Origin: Bacillus sp. SKDU12
GTDB lineage: Bacteria > Bacillota > Bacilli > Bacillales > Bacillaceae
Assembly (NCBI RefSeq): GCF_010093085.1
Contig: NZ_MSRC01000022.1
Location: forward strand, 20,281 to 84,280
DNA: 64,000 nucleotides
Direction: 5' to 3'
Part shown: in pieces, positions 1-12,600 of the stretch
Numbering within the stretch: position 1 is the stretch's first letter
How the letters are laid out: the number at the start of each line of letters is the position of its first letter
Made by a program: the position numbers and the translations under genes
Notes under the pieces: model-generated
Databases searched by the model: none
Seen by the model: the letters and a program-made list of their open reading frames with translations, nothing else
What the model was told of the DNA's origin: nothing

Positions 1-569
1 CCGACAACACCGCAGAAAGATGCCGGCTGACGGATGGAACCGCCTGTGTCAGATCCAAGTGAAAACGGAACTTCTCCCGCAGCAACCGCAGCCGCTGAAC
101 CGCCGCTTGAACCGCCGGGAACTGTCTCTAAGTTCCATGGGTTTTTCGTCAGCTTGTACGCTGAGTTTTCAGTAGATGATCCCATGGCGAATTCATCCAT
201 GTTCAATTTCCCGATTGTGACCGCTTCAGCGTCTTGAAGGCGCTGAACAACAGTAGCGTCGTAGATCGGATCAAAGTTTTCGAGAATTTTGCTGGAGCAT
301 GTTGTGCGCAGCCCTTTTGTTACGATATTATCTTTTACGCCAATCGGCATACCGAAAAGAAGGCCGTGCTCAGAACGGCTGTCAACCGCCTCATCAAGCT
401 CCTTCGCGTATGCGCGCGCTTTTTCTTCATCTAATGCCAAAAAGGCTTGCACCTTATCATCAACTGCTTGGATGCGTTTATAAGATTCATCAACCAGATC
501 AGAAATCTTAATCTCTTTTTTATGTATGAGCTGTTTTAATTCTGTGATTTTACGATCAAATAATGACAT
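1..569 (-). CDS. gatA: Glu-tRNA(Gln)/Asp-tRNA(Asn) amidotransferase subunit A (partial, 3' end beyond window)
   Basis: Catalytic subunit of the GatCAB amidotransferase, which releases ammonia from glutamine and converts mischarged Glu-tRNA(Gln) to Gln-tRNA(Gln). The frame is open from an ATG at 569 to the window edge, giving 189 N-terminal residues. The amidase signature is visible: catalytic Lys near 79 (GVKDN), the Gly/Ser-rich GGSSGGS segment near 150, and the nucleophile Ser near 177 in DTGGSIR. The ATG follows the gatC stop (585) by 15 bases and has a GGAGGGA-type ribosome site in that gap, so the two are co-transcribed. The rest of gatA, and presumably gatB, lie to the left of the window. 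Confidence 0.96.
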   Translation of the reverse strand, partial: MSLFDRKITELKQLIHKKEIKISDLVDESYKRIQAVDDKVQAFLALDEEKARAYAKELDEAVDSRSEHGLLFGMPIGVKDNIVTKGLRTTCSSKILENFDPIYDATVVQRLQDAEAVTIGKLNMDEFAMGSSTENSAYKLTKNPWNLETVPGGSSGGSAAAVAAGEVPFSLGSDTGGSIRQPASFCGVV

Positions 570-584
570 TCTTGTGTCCCTCCT

Positions 585-875
585 TTAGTCCAAAATTGAT
601 GGCACACGAATATAGCCGTCTTTATGGTCAGGCGCATTTTTCATGACATCCTCAACCGGAAGACCTTTACCCGCTTCATCTTCTCTCATGACATTTTTCA
701 TTTTCAGCACGTGAGTTGTAGGCTCCACATTGTCTGTGTTAACCTCGTTAAGCTCCTCGGCAAAGGAAATGATGCTGTCAAGCTGTTCAGTAAACATTTT
801 TGCTTCTTCGTCAGTAATTGCAAGTCTCGCAAGGTGCGCAACGTGCTTTACTTCTTCTATTGAAATTCGTGACAT
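585..875 (-). CDS. gatC: Glu-tRNA(Gln)/Asp-tRNA(Asn) amidotransferase subunit C
   Basis: Small subunit that wraps around and stabilises GatA in the GatCAB complex. The 96 residues from MSRISIEEV to VPSILD match the usual GatC length and the conserved N-terminal [10 protein letters not shown] helix. An ATG five codons further upstream (890) is in frame, but the start at 875 is preceded by a strong GGAGGTG ribosome site at 881-888 with good spacing, so I use it. First gene of the gat operon in this window; gatA follows after 15 bases. Confidence 0.95.
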   Translation of the reverse strand: MSRISIEEVKHVAHLARLAITDEEAKMFTEQLDSIISFAEELNEVNTDNVEPTTHVLKMKNVMREDEAGKGLPVEDVMKNAPDHKDGYIRVPSILD

Positions 876-1128
876 ATGATCCACCTCCACATATTTCTCC
901 GTTAAGTCATATAATACTGATCATATCAAAAACAAGCCCTCTAAAGCAACAAAACGCCTTGGGACTGGCTTGTGATTCCGAGATAATACCCTATTTATTT
1001 TATACTAAAATGAGGCAAAGGAGAAACAAAATAATTTTCTGAAAATTTTTACTTTTGTTATTTTTTGAAAGCGTTTTATTCTCTGTTCCCTTCTAGGTTT
1101 GCAACAGTATTTTCCTCGGAATATCCAA

Positions 1129-1154
1129 GTTTCATCGCTTGAATGGACGGGAAT
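1129..1154 (+). promoter_or_regulatory. Candidate SigB-type promoter of opuE
   Basis: GTTTCA at 1129-1134 and GGGAAT at 1149-1154, 14 bases apart, resemble the general-stress SigB consensus (GTTTAA, 12-15 bases, GGGTAT). opuE of B. subtilis is known to use both a SigA and a SigB promoter. The remainder of the gatC-opuE gap (876-1287) holds no gene that I can see; a 7-bp inverted repeat (932-938 with 967-973) is the only other structure. Confidence 0.55.
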
Positions 1155-1287
1155 ACTTTGTTAGGTTAAGTTAACAAGTGCACCTGCACAGCGAATGATT
1201 GTAAGGTTTGCACTTGCGCCAGGATGCTTAACTGGCACCATCAATTTGAGAGGTGATGCAACATTATTAGTGAAAAGAGGGTAAAAC

Positions 1288-2769
1288 GTGAGTATTGAAA
1301 TTATTATATCATTAGGAATTTACTTTTCTGCCATGCTGTTAATCGGCTGGTACTCATTTAAGAAAACAACTGACATCAATGATTACATGCTTGGAGGTAG
1401 AGGTCTCGGGCCATTTGTAACTGCTTTGTCTGCCGGAGCGGCGGATATGAGCGGATGGATGCTGATGGGAATACCAGGCGCAATGTTTGCGACAGGCTTG
1501 TCGACATTATGGCTTGCACTCGGTTTAACAATCGGCGCGTATTCGAACTATCTTCTATTGGCGCCCCGTCTTAGAGCTTATACGGAAGCGGCGGATGACG
1601 CGATTACGATTCCCGATTTCTTTGATAAACGATTCCAGCATTCTTCATCAGTGCTGAAAATTGTATCAGCTTTAATCATTATGATCTTTTTCACACTGTA
1701 TACTTCTTCTGGTATGGTATCAGGCGGAAGATTATTTGAATCTGCTTTTGGAGCCGATTATACACTTGGACTTCTGCTGACTACAGGTATTGTTGTGTTG
1801 TATACACTATTTGGCGGTTTCCTTGCTGTCAGTTTGACTGATTTTGTACAGGGTGCGATCATGTTTGTAGCACTAGTGCTTGTGCCGATCGTTGCTTTTA
1901 CCCAGCTGGGCGGCGTTTCTCCTGCTTTACATGAGATTACAGCTGTAGACCCAAAGCTATTGGATATATTTAAAGGCGCGAGCGTCATTAGCATTATTTC
2001 CTATTTGGCCTGGGGCTTAGGCTACTACGGCCAGCCTCATATCATCGTCCGTTTTATGGCGATTAAGCATATCAAGGATTTAAAACCTGCACGCAGAATC
2101 GGCATGAGCTGGATGATCATCTCTATTCTAGGTTCAACCGTAACAGGTTTAGTCGGTGTGGCTTACGCGCATAAATTCGGAGTTGCTATAAGTGATCCTG
2201 AAACGATTTTCATTATTTTTTCTAAAATTTTGTTCCACCCATTGATTACGGGATTTTTGCTGTCTGCTATTTTAGCAGCCATTATGAGTTCGATCTCTTC
2301 TCAGCTTCTGGTAACAGCGAGCGCGATGATCGAGGATTTATATCGGACATTTTTCAGAAGGGAAGCATCGGATAAAGAATTGGTCTTGGCCGGTCGGCTG
2401 TCAGTCTTAATGATCGCAGTTATTGCGGTTCTGATGTCCTTGAATCCAAGCAGCACGATTCTTGATCTGGTTGGTTATGCATGGGCCGGATTCGGTTCTG
2501 CTTTTGGGCCTGCTATTCTTCTGAGCCTGTATTGGAAACGAATGACTGAATGGGGCGCCCTTTCAGCCATGATTGTCGGAGCTGCCACAGTATTAATTTG
2601 GATTACAACTGGCTTAGCTGACTCCACAGGTATCTATGAAATGATTCCAGGATTTTTCCTGAGTATGATTGCGGGTGTTATCGGAAGCTTGATCACAAAA
2701 CGTCCTGCAAAAGCCTCTTACCGATTGTTCGGTGTCATGGAAAAACTGTTATTAAAACGCAAAAAGTAA
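1288..2769 (+). CDS. opuE: Osmoregulated proline:sodium symporter OpuE
   Basis: Sodium/solute symporter (SSS) family protein that imports proline as an osmoprotectant. The 493 residues form about 12-13 hydrophobic segments along the whole length. The N-terminal motif from YMLGGRGLGP through SAGAADMSGW is characteristic of the PutP/OpuE branch of SSS transporters, and the protein ends in a short basic tail. The start is GTG at 1288, preceded by AAGAGGG at 1275-1281. The gene stands alone between divergent gatC and downstream sapB, with its own terminator. A SigB-like promoter upstream fits its known osmotic and stress induction. PutP is the main alternative, but the gene's position next to gatC and sapB favours OpuE. 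Confidence 0.93.
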   Translation: MSIEIIISLGIYFSAMLLIGWYSFKKTTDINDYMLGGRGLGPFVTALSAGAADMSGWMLMGIPGAMFATGLSTLWLALGLTIGAYSNYLLLAPRLRAYTEAADDAITIPDFFDKRFQHSSSVLKIVSALIIMIFFTLYTSSGMVSGGRLFESAFGADYTLGLLLTTGIVVLYTLFGGFLAVSLTDFVQGAIMFVALVLVPIVAFTQLGGVSPALHEITAVDPKLLDIFKGASVISIISYLAWGLGYYGQPHIIVRFMAIKHIKDLKPARRIGMSWMIISILGSTVTGLVGVAYAHKFGVAISDPETIFIIFSKILFHPLITGFLLSAILAAIMSSISSQLLVTASAMIEDLYRTFFRREASDKELVLAGRLSVLMIAVIAVLMSLNPSSTILDLVGYAWAGFGSAFGPAILLSLYWKRMTEWGALSAMIVGAATVLIWITTGLADSTGIYEMIPGFFLSMIAGVIGSLITKRPAKASYRLFGVMEKLLLKRKK

Positions 2770-2771
2770 TC

Positions 2772-2804
2772 AAAAAGCCATCAAGCACCGCTTGGTGGCT
2801 TTTA
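2772..2804 (+). terminator. Rho-independent terminator of opuE
   Basis: AAAAGCCATCAAGC pairs with GCTTGGTGGCTTTT around an ACC loop (one G-T pair) and ends in a short T-run, three bases after the opuE stop codon. Confidence 0.85.
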
Positions 2805-2881
2805 TGCTCTTGTTTTGCTATAAATACTGTGAGAAAATCATATTTATTTAAAAACACCTTAGAGAAGGGGGGAATTTGCTG

Positions 2882-3574
2882 TTGAGCTGGTATATTGATC
2901 CTGATATTTTATTAAAATTGGCCATTGCTACTTTGATTGGCATGGTCATTGGGCTGGAGCGTGAATTAAAAAATAAACCGCTCGGATTAAAAACCTGTAT
3001 CGTTATCGCCGTCAGCTCATGCATGCTGACGATCGTCAGTATAAATGCGGCATATCATTTCCCTAAATACTATCGCATCATGATGGACCCGCTGCGTCTG
3101 CCGGCACAAATCATTTCCGGCGTCGGCTTTATCGGAGCCGGTGTCATTTTGCGAAAAAGCAATGATGTCATTTCCGGCTTGACGACATCAGCTATGATCT
3201 GGGGAGCAGCGGGGCTTGGGCTGGCAACGGGAGCCGGATTTTATAAAGAAGCATTTGCCAGTCTTCTGTTCATCCTGATCAGTGTGGAATTTCTGCCATG
3301 GGCAGTCAGAAAGATCGGTCCGGACCGCCTGCAGGAAAAAGACATCCGCATCAGAATGTCGCTTTCTGATAAAGACAAAATGACAGAGATTTTAAAAGAA
3401 ATGAAAAGAAGAGATATCAAAACACACTCTGTCCGGATCGACGACCTCGGCGAAAAGGAATTCCCAATTATGGAAGTGAAGGTCCGCGTCCATAAAAACA
3501 GGTACACGACCGATGTCTACTATGATATTAAAGACATTGAAGGCGTAGTCGGCGTTAAATGTGATACATTATAA
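2882..3574 (+). CDS. sapB: MgtC/SapB family membrane protein
   Basis: Integral membrane protein of the MgtC/SapB family. MgtC proteins affect Mg2+ homeostasis and ATP synthase activity in some bacteria; the role of SapB in Bacillus is poorly defined. An N-terminal membrane domain carries the signature IGMVIGLERELKNKPLGLKT and later SGVGFIGAGVILR, followed by a soluble C-terminal domain (about residues 150-230) resembling an ACT-like fold. Possible starts are TTG 2876 (232 aa) and TTG 2882 (230 aa). The purine-rich AGAAGGGGGG ribosome site ends at 2872, so 2882 has the better spacing. It ends in a terminator shared with convergent yerI. Confidence 0.87.
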   Translation: MSWYIDPDILLKLAIATLIGMVIGLERELKNKPLGLKTCIVIAVSSCMLTIVSINAAYHFPKYYRIMMDPLRLPAQIISGVGFIGAGVILRKSNDVISGLTTSAMIWGAAGLGLATGAGFYKEAFASLLFILISVEFLPWAVRKIGPDRLQEKDIRIRMSLSDKDKMTEILKEMKRRDIKTHSVRIDDLGEKEFPIMEVKVRVHKNRYTTDVYYDIKDIEGVVGVKCDTL

Positions 3575-3611
3575 AAGCCAATGGGACATTGAATCCCATT
3601 GGCTTTTTTAT
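3573..3611. terminator. Bidirectional terminator between sapB and yerI
   Basis: AAAAGCCAATGGGA pairs with TCCCATTGGCTTTT around a short loop. A T-run follows on the plus strand and an A-run precedes, so it can serve both convergent genes. Confidence 0.88.
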
Positions 3612-4613
3612 CTACATCAGTGCGGAAAAATCAAATGCTGTAATCGGTGTGCCATTTTCTATATCTCGTCTGAAGCCGGCGAGCATTTCTTTTTCCTCTT
3701 CTCCTATTGTGTTAAGGTCAAACATCTGATGCAGCAATCCGTAAATCAGCATATGGCGAAGGCGCAGAAAATCAGGTATCCTTCTCAGCCACGCGGGATC
3801 CAGATCATTTTTCTCCCAGTATCCTTTCATGAAATGCGTCATAAATTCCTCTGTAAATGCAGCTTTATTTTCATAAGGCACAACAGGATACCAAAGCACA
3901 TTGTAGAGGAGTATGCTGATATCATTAATGAACCAATTGTAGCCAATATCATCAAAATCAAATGCTGTGATTTTGCCATGATCCCAATGAAAATTGCCAT
4001 GATGCAAATCCGCATGCACCAAACCATAGCTGTCCCGATTTTTCGGAAGACGCCGCAGTTCATTCATCAGCAAATCGGCTTGCTGAAACACCTTTGTCTG
4101 ATCTTCAGGCACATACTTTCTCAGCTTTAACTGCTCCTCTTCATCCCATTCCTGTCTTTTAAAAGCGGGATTGCTCAGTTTGTAGCTTTTTGTCAGGTTG
4201 TGCATCTCACCTGTGTATTTGCCAAGCTCATAAAATAGCATTTCATTCCAGTCCGATTCATCCACTTTTTGCCCTGGCGCTTTCTCATAGATTCTCAATA
4301 AAAAGAAACCGCCATTTCCGTCCGGCACCTCTTCAACATCTTTTCCGCTCAGCGATGGTAGCGATTTCGCAACCGAAAGCCCGCCTTCTGCAAGGTGACG
4401 GAGCCAATCCATTTCTCCCCTCATATCATTTGAAGTTCTTCGAATGGTATGGGTAATCTTTAAAATATAAGATTGATGATCTTTCATACATTCATATACG
4501 TAGTTTTCCGCATCTGCCAGAAAACGCATCTGACTCTTTCGGAAACCATATCTCACTGCCGCCTCTGCCAAAACCTGATCTTCATGAAATATTTTTTTAA
4601 TTTCTTTATGCAC
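3612..4613 (-). CDS. yerI: Putative phosphotransferase of the aminoglycoside-phosphotransferase/choline kinase-like superfamily
   Basis: A 333-residue protein kinase-like small-molecule phosphotransferase. The catalytic loop HADLHHGN is at about residues 200-207 (catalytic Asp202) and the metal-binding AFDFDD at about 217-222, as in APH, homoserine kinase II and spore CotS-type proteins. The Lys in SYILKITH (about 48-55) is the likely ATP-anchoring residue. The substrate is unknown. It is a single-gene unit between convergent sapB and the pcrB operon, and its position identifies it as yerI. Confidence 0.85.
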   Translation of the reverse strand: MHKEIKKIFHEDQVLAEAAVRYGFRKSQMRFLADAENYVYECMKDHQSYILKITHTIRRTSNDMRGEMDWLRHLAEGGLSVAKSLPSLSGKDVEEVPDGNGGFFLLRIYEKAPGQKVDESDWNEMLFYELGKYTGEMHNLTKSYKLSNPAFKRQEWDEEEQLKLRKYVPEDQTKVFQQADLLMNELRRLPKNRDSYGLVHADLHHGNFHWDHGKITAFDFDDIGYNWFINDISILLYNVLWYPVVPYENKAAFTEEFMTHFMKGYWEKNDLDPAWLRRIPDFLRLRHMLIYGLLHQMFDLNTIGEEEKEMLAGFRRDIENGTPITAFDFSALM

Positions 4614-4756
4614 GTTTTTCTAACTCCCTTTCTTTTGCTATTGATTTGATACCCATTGTTTTCACACGAATTCCAGCATCAACATACCTCCCCTTTGATT
4701 TGTGCTTCGGCGGAAGCGAAAACATATTTCCTTATCCTGCTAATTATAACACAAAA

Positions 4757-4788
4757 AACCCCTCGGGCCTTATAGGCACAAGGGGGTT
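4757..4788 (-). terminator. Terminator of the pcrB-pcrA-ligA-yerH operon
   Basis: AACCCC pairs with GGGGTT across about 20 bases. On the minus strand it is followed by a run of six T residues. It lies just downstream of the yerH stop (4799). Confidence 0.8.
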
Positions 4789-4798
4789 GCTTTGTTGA

Positions 4799-5989
4799 TC
4801 ATTCATAAATGTGAACAGTTGGCTCTTTATCTCCGGCATTGCGAATAATAACCGCTTCCTGTCCGTCCGAGGACGTGATATTGACTTCAACATCAATCGA
4901 GCCCTTGGAGTAGTAGTCCATCACTTCTCCCGTTAAGAACTGGGTGAATGCGACGACTTCACTTTTTCCGTAAAATTGCATTGGAATGCTAATTTTCATT
5001 TTTTTCATATCATCATTTTCATATAGCGCTGTACCGACAACGCCTGTATAGTTCGGGAAATATTCTTCAATTGAATTTTTGAACCGCTTGAAGACTTCTG
5101 AGTCATCCGGGTATTTTTCTGCTGTCGTTGCGTCAGCCGGATAAAATACGTATTTTTCTTTGATGTCATCCCAATTTGGAATATCCGCGGAGCCTGCCTT
5201 CACTTCTGTTTTAGCGATGAAATTCCCCGGAACAATTGATGTTTTTGACGCCTGCTTGTAGAGCGCGACAGTGATCGGCACATTCTTCAAGTTATCTTTT
5301 TTACGGAGGCGGTTAATGACCTCTTGTGCAATTTTTTCGCCCTGCTCGCGAAGCGTGCTGTCCTTAATTTCCACTTCTTTTTGAGGATCGCCCGTTTTCT
5401 CACGATAGTAATACACGGAGTTTAACGCAAGACCGATCATCACGCCGCCAAGCTGGATGGAATTTTTGTCTTTTCTGACTAAATAATCGTGTTCCAGCAT
5501 GGACGCTAAATAAACCGGGCTGTTTTCGTTCTTTTCTTCTGTGGAACCGGAGCTTGGAAGCGCTGGGTTCAAGCCTTCATTTTTAAAGTTTTGATCATCT
5601 TTTTGGGCTTTTTTCAGATCAGATCCTGTTTTTTTCCGTGCCAGCCAGCTTAACACTGTATCTTCATCTAAATATTGCCCTTCTTGGAATAGATAATCGT
5701 CAGTCGAGAACGAATCTTGGGCAAGACGCATCAGCCCTGTTTCAAACTCATCAATGTCCAATCTTGTATTCAGCTGTTCCGTTGTTAAGCCGCGCGCTTT
5801 TCCCGCCTTAAACGGCAGCACCATTTTGTAATAGGAGTCAGAGATATTATATTTCGGGACAATCGCTTTTTCTGACGATTTCGGTGTCTTTTGCGTGATC
5901 TCTTCCTCCTTATCCCCCCCAAAACCTGACGAGCAGGCAGACAGCATTAACACTGCCGCCGTTGCCGCCATTGCCAACGTCTTTTTCAA
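4799..5989 (-). CDS. yerH: CamS-family lipoprotein YerH
   Basis: Secreted lipoprotein of the CamS (sex-pheromone precursor) family; function in Bacillus unknown. The N-terminus is a typical lipoprotein signal: two Lys, a hydrophobic stretch, then the lipobox LSAC with the modified Cys at residue 19, followed by a Ser/Gly/Glu-rich linker. The mature part (about 375 residues) is hydrophilic and shows no transmembrane segment. The start codon is TTG at 5989 with AGAGGAG nine bases upstream. It follows ligA after 15 bases and is the last gene of pcrB-pcrA-ligA-yerH. Confidence 0.9.
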   Translation of the reverse strand: MKKTLAMAATAAVLMLSACSSGFGGDKEEEITQKTPKSSEKAIVPKYNISDSYYKMVLPFKAGKARGLTTEQLNTRLDIDEFETGLMRLAQDSFSTDDYLFQEGQYLDEDTVLSWLARKKTGSDLKKAQKDDQNFKNEGLNPALPSSGSTEEKNENSPVYLASMLEHDYLVRKDKNSIQLGGVMIGLALNSVYYYREKTGDPQKEVEIKDSTLREQGEKIAQEVINRLRKKDNLKNVPITVALYKQASKTSIVPGNFIAKTEVKAGSADIPNWDDIKEKYVFYPADATTAEKYPDDSEVFKRFKNSIEEYFPNYTGVVGTALYENDDMKKMKISIPMQFYGKSEVVAFTQFLTGEVMDYYSKGSIDVEVNITSSDGQEAVIIRNAGDKEPTVHIYE

Positions 5990-6004
5990 TAGAAAACACT
6001 CCTC

Positions 6005-10254
<4,250 letters not shown>

Positions 10255-10315
10255 AATTTGTTCACCCGCCTATACAAAACATATGTTCTATCATAAACCA
10301 AATCCGTACAATTTA

Positions 10316-11002
10316 CTACTCGCCTTTCACCGCTGCTACCGTTTTCAAAGCCCTGTCAAAATCTTCATATACCGCATTGCCCACAACGATCACGTCTGCA
10401 TGTTCTGCATATTGCTTTGCCGTTTCCGCATCCTTGATGCCGCCGCCGTAAAACAAGGTGGACGTTTCCAATACAGATTTCGTTTTCTTCACGGCTTCTA
10501 TGTCGCCAAGCATACCGCTGTATTCCAAATAAAAAATCGGAAGATGCAATAGCTCAGATACACGCGCATAAGCGGCGATATCGTCAATACTCAGCTCCGC
10601 ATCCGCTTCAGTCAGTGCTGCCGCTTTGCAATCAGGATTTGCGATACAGTAGCCTTCCGCTACGATTTCTTCCATTGACAACAGTTCTCCGTATTCCTTC
10701 ATTGCTTTCTGATGCATACCGACAATCCAGTCCGCGTTCTTACTATTTAATACACTCGGAATAAAATATAAGTCAAAGCCGGGAACGATCGCTTCAATTG
10801 CTGACACCTCAAGGACACACGGCACTAAAAACCGTCTTACCTTAGACATCATCTGCAGGACATTATCCTCTGTCACACCATCGCTTCCGCCAATAATGAC
10901 TGCATCCGTTCCTGATTCACAAAGAATCTCCAGCTGTTCATCAGGCAAATCTTTATTTGGATCGAGTTTAAAGACATGCTTCCACTCCGTTACATCGTAC
11001 AC
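10316..11002 (-). CDS. pcrB: Heptaprenylglyceryl phosphate synthase PcrB
   Basis: TIM-barrel prenyltransferase that joins heptaprenyl diphosphate to sn-glycerol-1-phosphate, giving an archaeal-type ether lipid precursor. The 228-residue protein has the FKLDPNK segment at its N-terminus and phosphate-binding motifs YLEYSG and FYGGGIKD in the C-terminal half. The frame extends to an ATG at 11023, but the GTG at 11002 has a GGAGGA site (11012-11017) nine bases before it and gives the family length. It is the first gene of the pcrB-pcrA-ligA-yerH operon. Confidence 0.93.
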   Translation of the reverse strand: MYDVTEWKHVFKLDPNKDLPDEQLEILCESGTDAVIIGGSDGVTEDNVLQMMSKVRRFLVPCVLEVSAIEAIVPGFDLYFIPSVLNSKNADWIVGMHQKAMKEYGELLSMEEIVAEGYCIANPDCKAAALTEADAELSIDDIAAYARVSELLHLPIFYLEYSGMLGDIEAVKKTKSVLETSTLFYGGGIKDAETAKQYAEHADVIVVGNAVYEDFDRALKTVAAVKGE

Positions 11003-11227
11003 GTCATACGTTCCTCCATTCATTTGTTACCATTTAAACATTATAACAAATTCACATAGCGCGGAAAAACGGAAAAAGCCGTTAATCTCGTTATTCACTG
11101 AAAAAGGTGTTTTGATTCTTTTTTCATAAAAAAAGAGAGATCCAGCAAGCCTTCAATAGCTCTAAGATTCAGACAAAAGATTCCTTGCTTATGAAATGAA
11201 AAACAGGAGGAAGACGTCGCATAAAAA
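11003..11227. other. Intergenic region between pcrB and yerC (expected yerD locus)
   Basis: No convincing gene is present. In B. subtilis 168 the glutamate-synthase-like gene yerD occupies this interval, but here only about 225 bases separate the pcrB start from the yerC terminator. The stretch is A/T-rich and must contain the promoter for the pcrB operon on the minus strand; I could not pick one with confidence. Any open frame is shorter than 20 codons. Confidence 0.6.
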
Positions 11228-11255
11228 AACCGCCCTTGCCGGCGGCAGGGCGGTT
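11222..11255 (-). terminator. Terminator of yerC
   Basis: AACCGCCC pairs with GGGCGGTT around a GC-rich loop, followed on the minus strand by a run of seven T residues; just downstream of the yerC stop at 11261. Confidence 0.88.
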
Positions 11256-11260
11256 CTTTT

Positions 11261-11575
11261 TTATTTTGAAGAAGATTCTGTTTCCGTCCCCTTCACACGG
11301 TCAAGCGCCATTTCATAAGCGTCATTTCCGTAATTTAAACAGCGTTTCACACGGGAAATTGTAGCCGTGGAAGCGCCTGTTTCTGTTTCAATCTTATGAT
11401 ACGTGTTTCCTTCGCGAAGCATGCGCGCCACTTCAAGGCGCTGAGCCAGCGATTGAATTTCGTTAATTGTGCAAAGATCATCGAAGAACCGGTAACATTC
11501 CTCCAGGTCTTTCAGCGATAAGATTGAGTTGAATAACTGGTCCAGCTCTTTGCCGCGTAATTTATCGATTTGCAT
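11261..11575 (-). CDS. yerC: TrpR-like DNA-binding protein YerC
   Basis: Small (104-residue) protein of the YerC/YecD family, related to the Trp repressor fold. The helix-turn-helix is visible near residues 55-85 (LAQRLEVARMLREG, then TGASTATISRVKRCL). The ligand and targets are not known. ATG at 11575 with a GGAGAAGGTG site. It lies 18 bases after yerB and ends in a strong terminator, so yerA-yerB-yerC may form one transcript. Confidence 0.9.
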   Translation of the reverse strand: MQIDKLRGKELDQLFNSILSLKDLEECYRFFDDLCTINEIQSLAQRLEVARMLREGNTYHKIETETGASTATISRVKRCLNYGNDAYEMALDRVKGTETESSSK

Positions 11576-11593
11576 CGTTACACACCTTCTCCT

Positions 11594-12574
11594 TTACGTA
11601 ATAGAAGCCGCATCGAGATCAGGCACGATATTAATCCAAGTCTTTCCTGGCACAAACGGCAGCCATTTGCCGTCTTTCACCGGCACAATTCTTCCGTTTA
11701 CTTGTTTCCAGTCTGTTTCAATAACGCTGCCGCACTGAAACAACAGACCTTTCCCGCCTGATTCCAGGTCGATGTCGCGTCTTCCATCTTGATCAATAGT
11801 ATGATGGCTGGCTTCAACAATGAAAATATTCTGCATTGCAACCGGCTTTCCGGTTTCCCGGTCTGTCGTTATGACACCATCAGAGCTTCTTATATAAGAT
11901 TCAGCTTTTTTATCATAGTTGTATTCGACAAGATTTGTAATGTTCTTTGTTCCATAATCTACCCGAACATTGTAAGATACATTTGCAGGTTTTGCTTCTG
12001 ATGTTTGAAACAGCAGCGGATCTGTTTTCCGCTTCAGCTCGTATCCCTTTTGCTTCGCCGCCTTTTTTATATTCTCATAAGACGTGTAGGAATTGTGGGG
12101 CGGTTTGCTGAAATCAGCTCTCCAAAATAAGCTTCCGTCAAAATCCAATCCATTCATATAATCGGCAGCTCCGGATTCCAGCTGCTCTTTGGCGCCGGGA
12201 CTCCAGCCATGGTGGACAAATATGCTGTCAAAGCCATTGCTGAGAGTGACGAAATATTCCCGCGCGCTCCGCACCGGTCCGACAGTTTCAGGCATCTGGC
12301 TTTGAAAAATGGCCAAGAATCGTGTAATTTGCCCCTCGGCAAGCGCTTCTATGACAATGTCGGCTTTAGACAGCCCTGATTGCGGCCTTGCCTTCAAGTG
12401 ATTGTTCACCACAACAGCAACAGGCCGGCGTTCAATTACCTTCTGTTCAGTCTCCAGTCCCGTCAAAGGAGCTTTCAGCTTCTTTTCAGCATCCGGAAGA
12501 GCATCCTTCTGCTGACAGGATACAAGCAGAAAAAACACAAAACATAGCACGCAACCTGCCATCCATTTCTTCAT
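11594..12574 (-). CDS. yerB: DUF3048-family lipoprotein YerB
   Basis: Predicted lipoprotein of 326 residues. The signal peptide ends in LLVSC, with the lipidated Cys at about residue 20. The mature protein belongs to the DUF3048 family: N-terminal part with RPVAVVVNNHLKARPQSGLSKAD near residue 50 and a C-terminal part with QCGSVIETDWKQ and VPGKTWINIV near the end. No enzymatic residues can be named. It lies 26 bases downstream of yerA and 18 bases upstream of yerC. Confidence 0.88.
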   Translation of the reverse strand: MKKWMAGCVLCFVFFLLVSCQQKDALPDAEKKLKAPLTGLETEQKVIERRPVAVVVNNHLKARPQSGLSKADIVIEALAEGQITRFLAIFQSQMPETVGPVRSAREYFVTLSNGFDSIFVHHGWSPGAKEQLESGAADYMNGLDFDGSLFWRADFSKPPHNSYTSYENIKKAAKQKGYELKRKTDPLLFQTSEAKPANVSYNVRVDYGTKNITNLVEYNYDKKAESYIRSSDGVITTDRETGKPVAMQNIFIVEASHHTIDQDGRRDIDLESGGKGLLFQCGSVIETDWKQVNGRIVPVKDGKWLPFVPGKTWINIVPDLDAASIT

Positions 12575-12600
12575 TTGTCGGCTCCCCGCTCTTTTATATT

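Noticed and set aside
34..511. Several plus-strand frames of 60-70 codons at the left edge
   Set aside because: All are antisense to gatA, whose amidase motifs are unmistakable.
932..973. 7-bp inverted repeat ACAAGCC/GGCTTGT between gatC and opuE
   Set aside because: The loop is 28 bases and no T-run follows; too weak to call a terminator or operator.
3561..4130. 189-codon plus-strand open frame opposite yerI
   Set aside because: Antisense shadow that begins inside the sapB-yerI terminator; Cys/His/Ile-rich composition typical of spurious frames.
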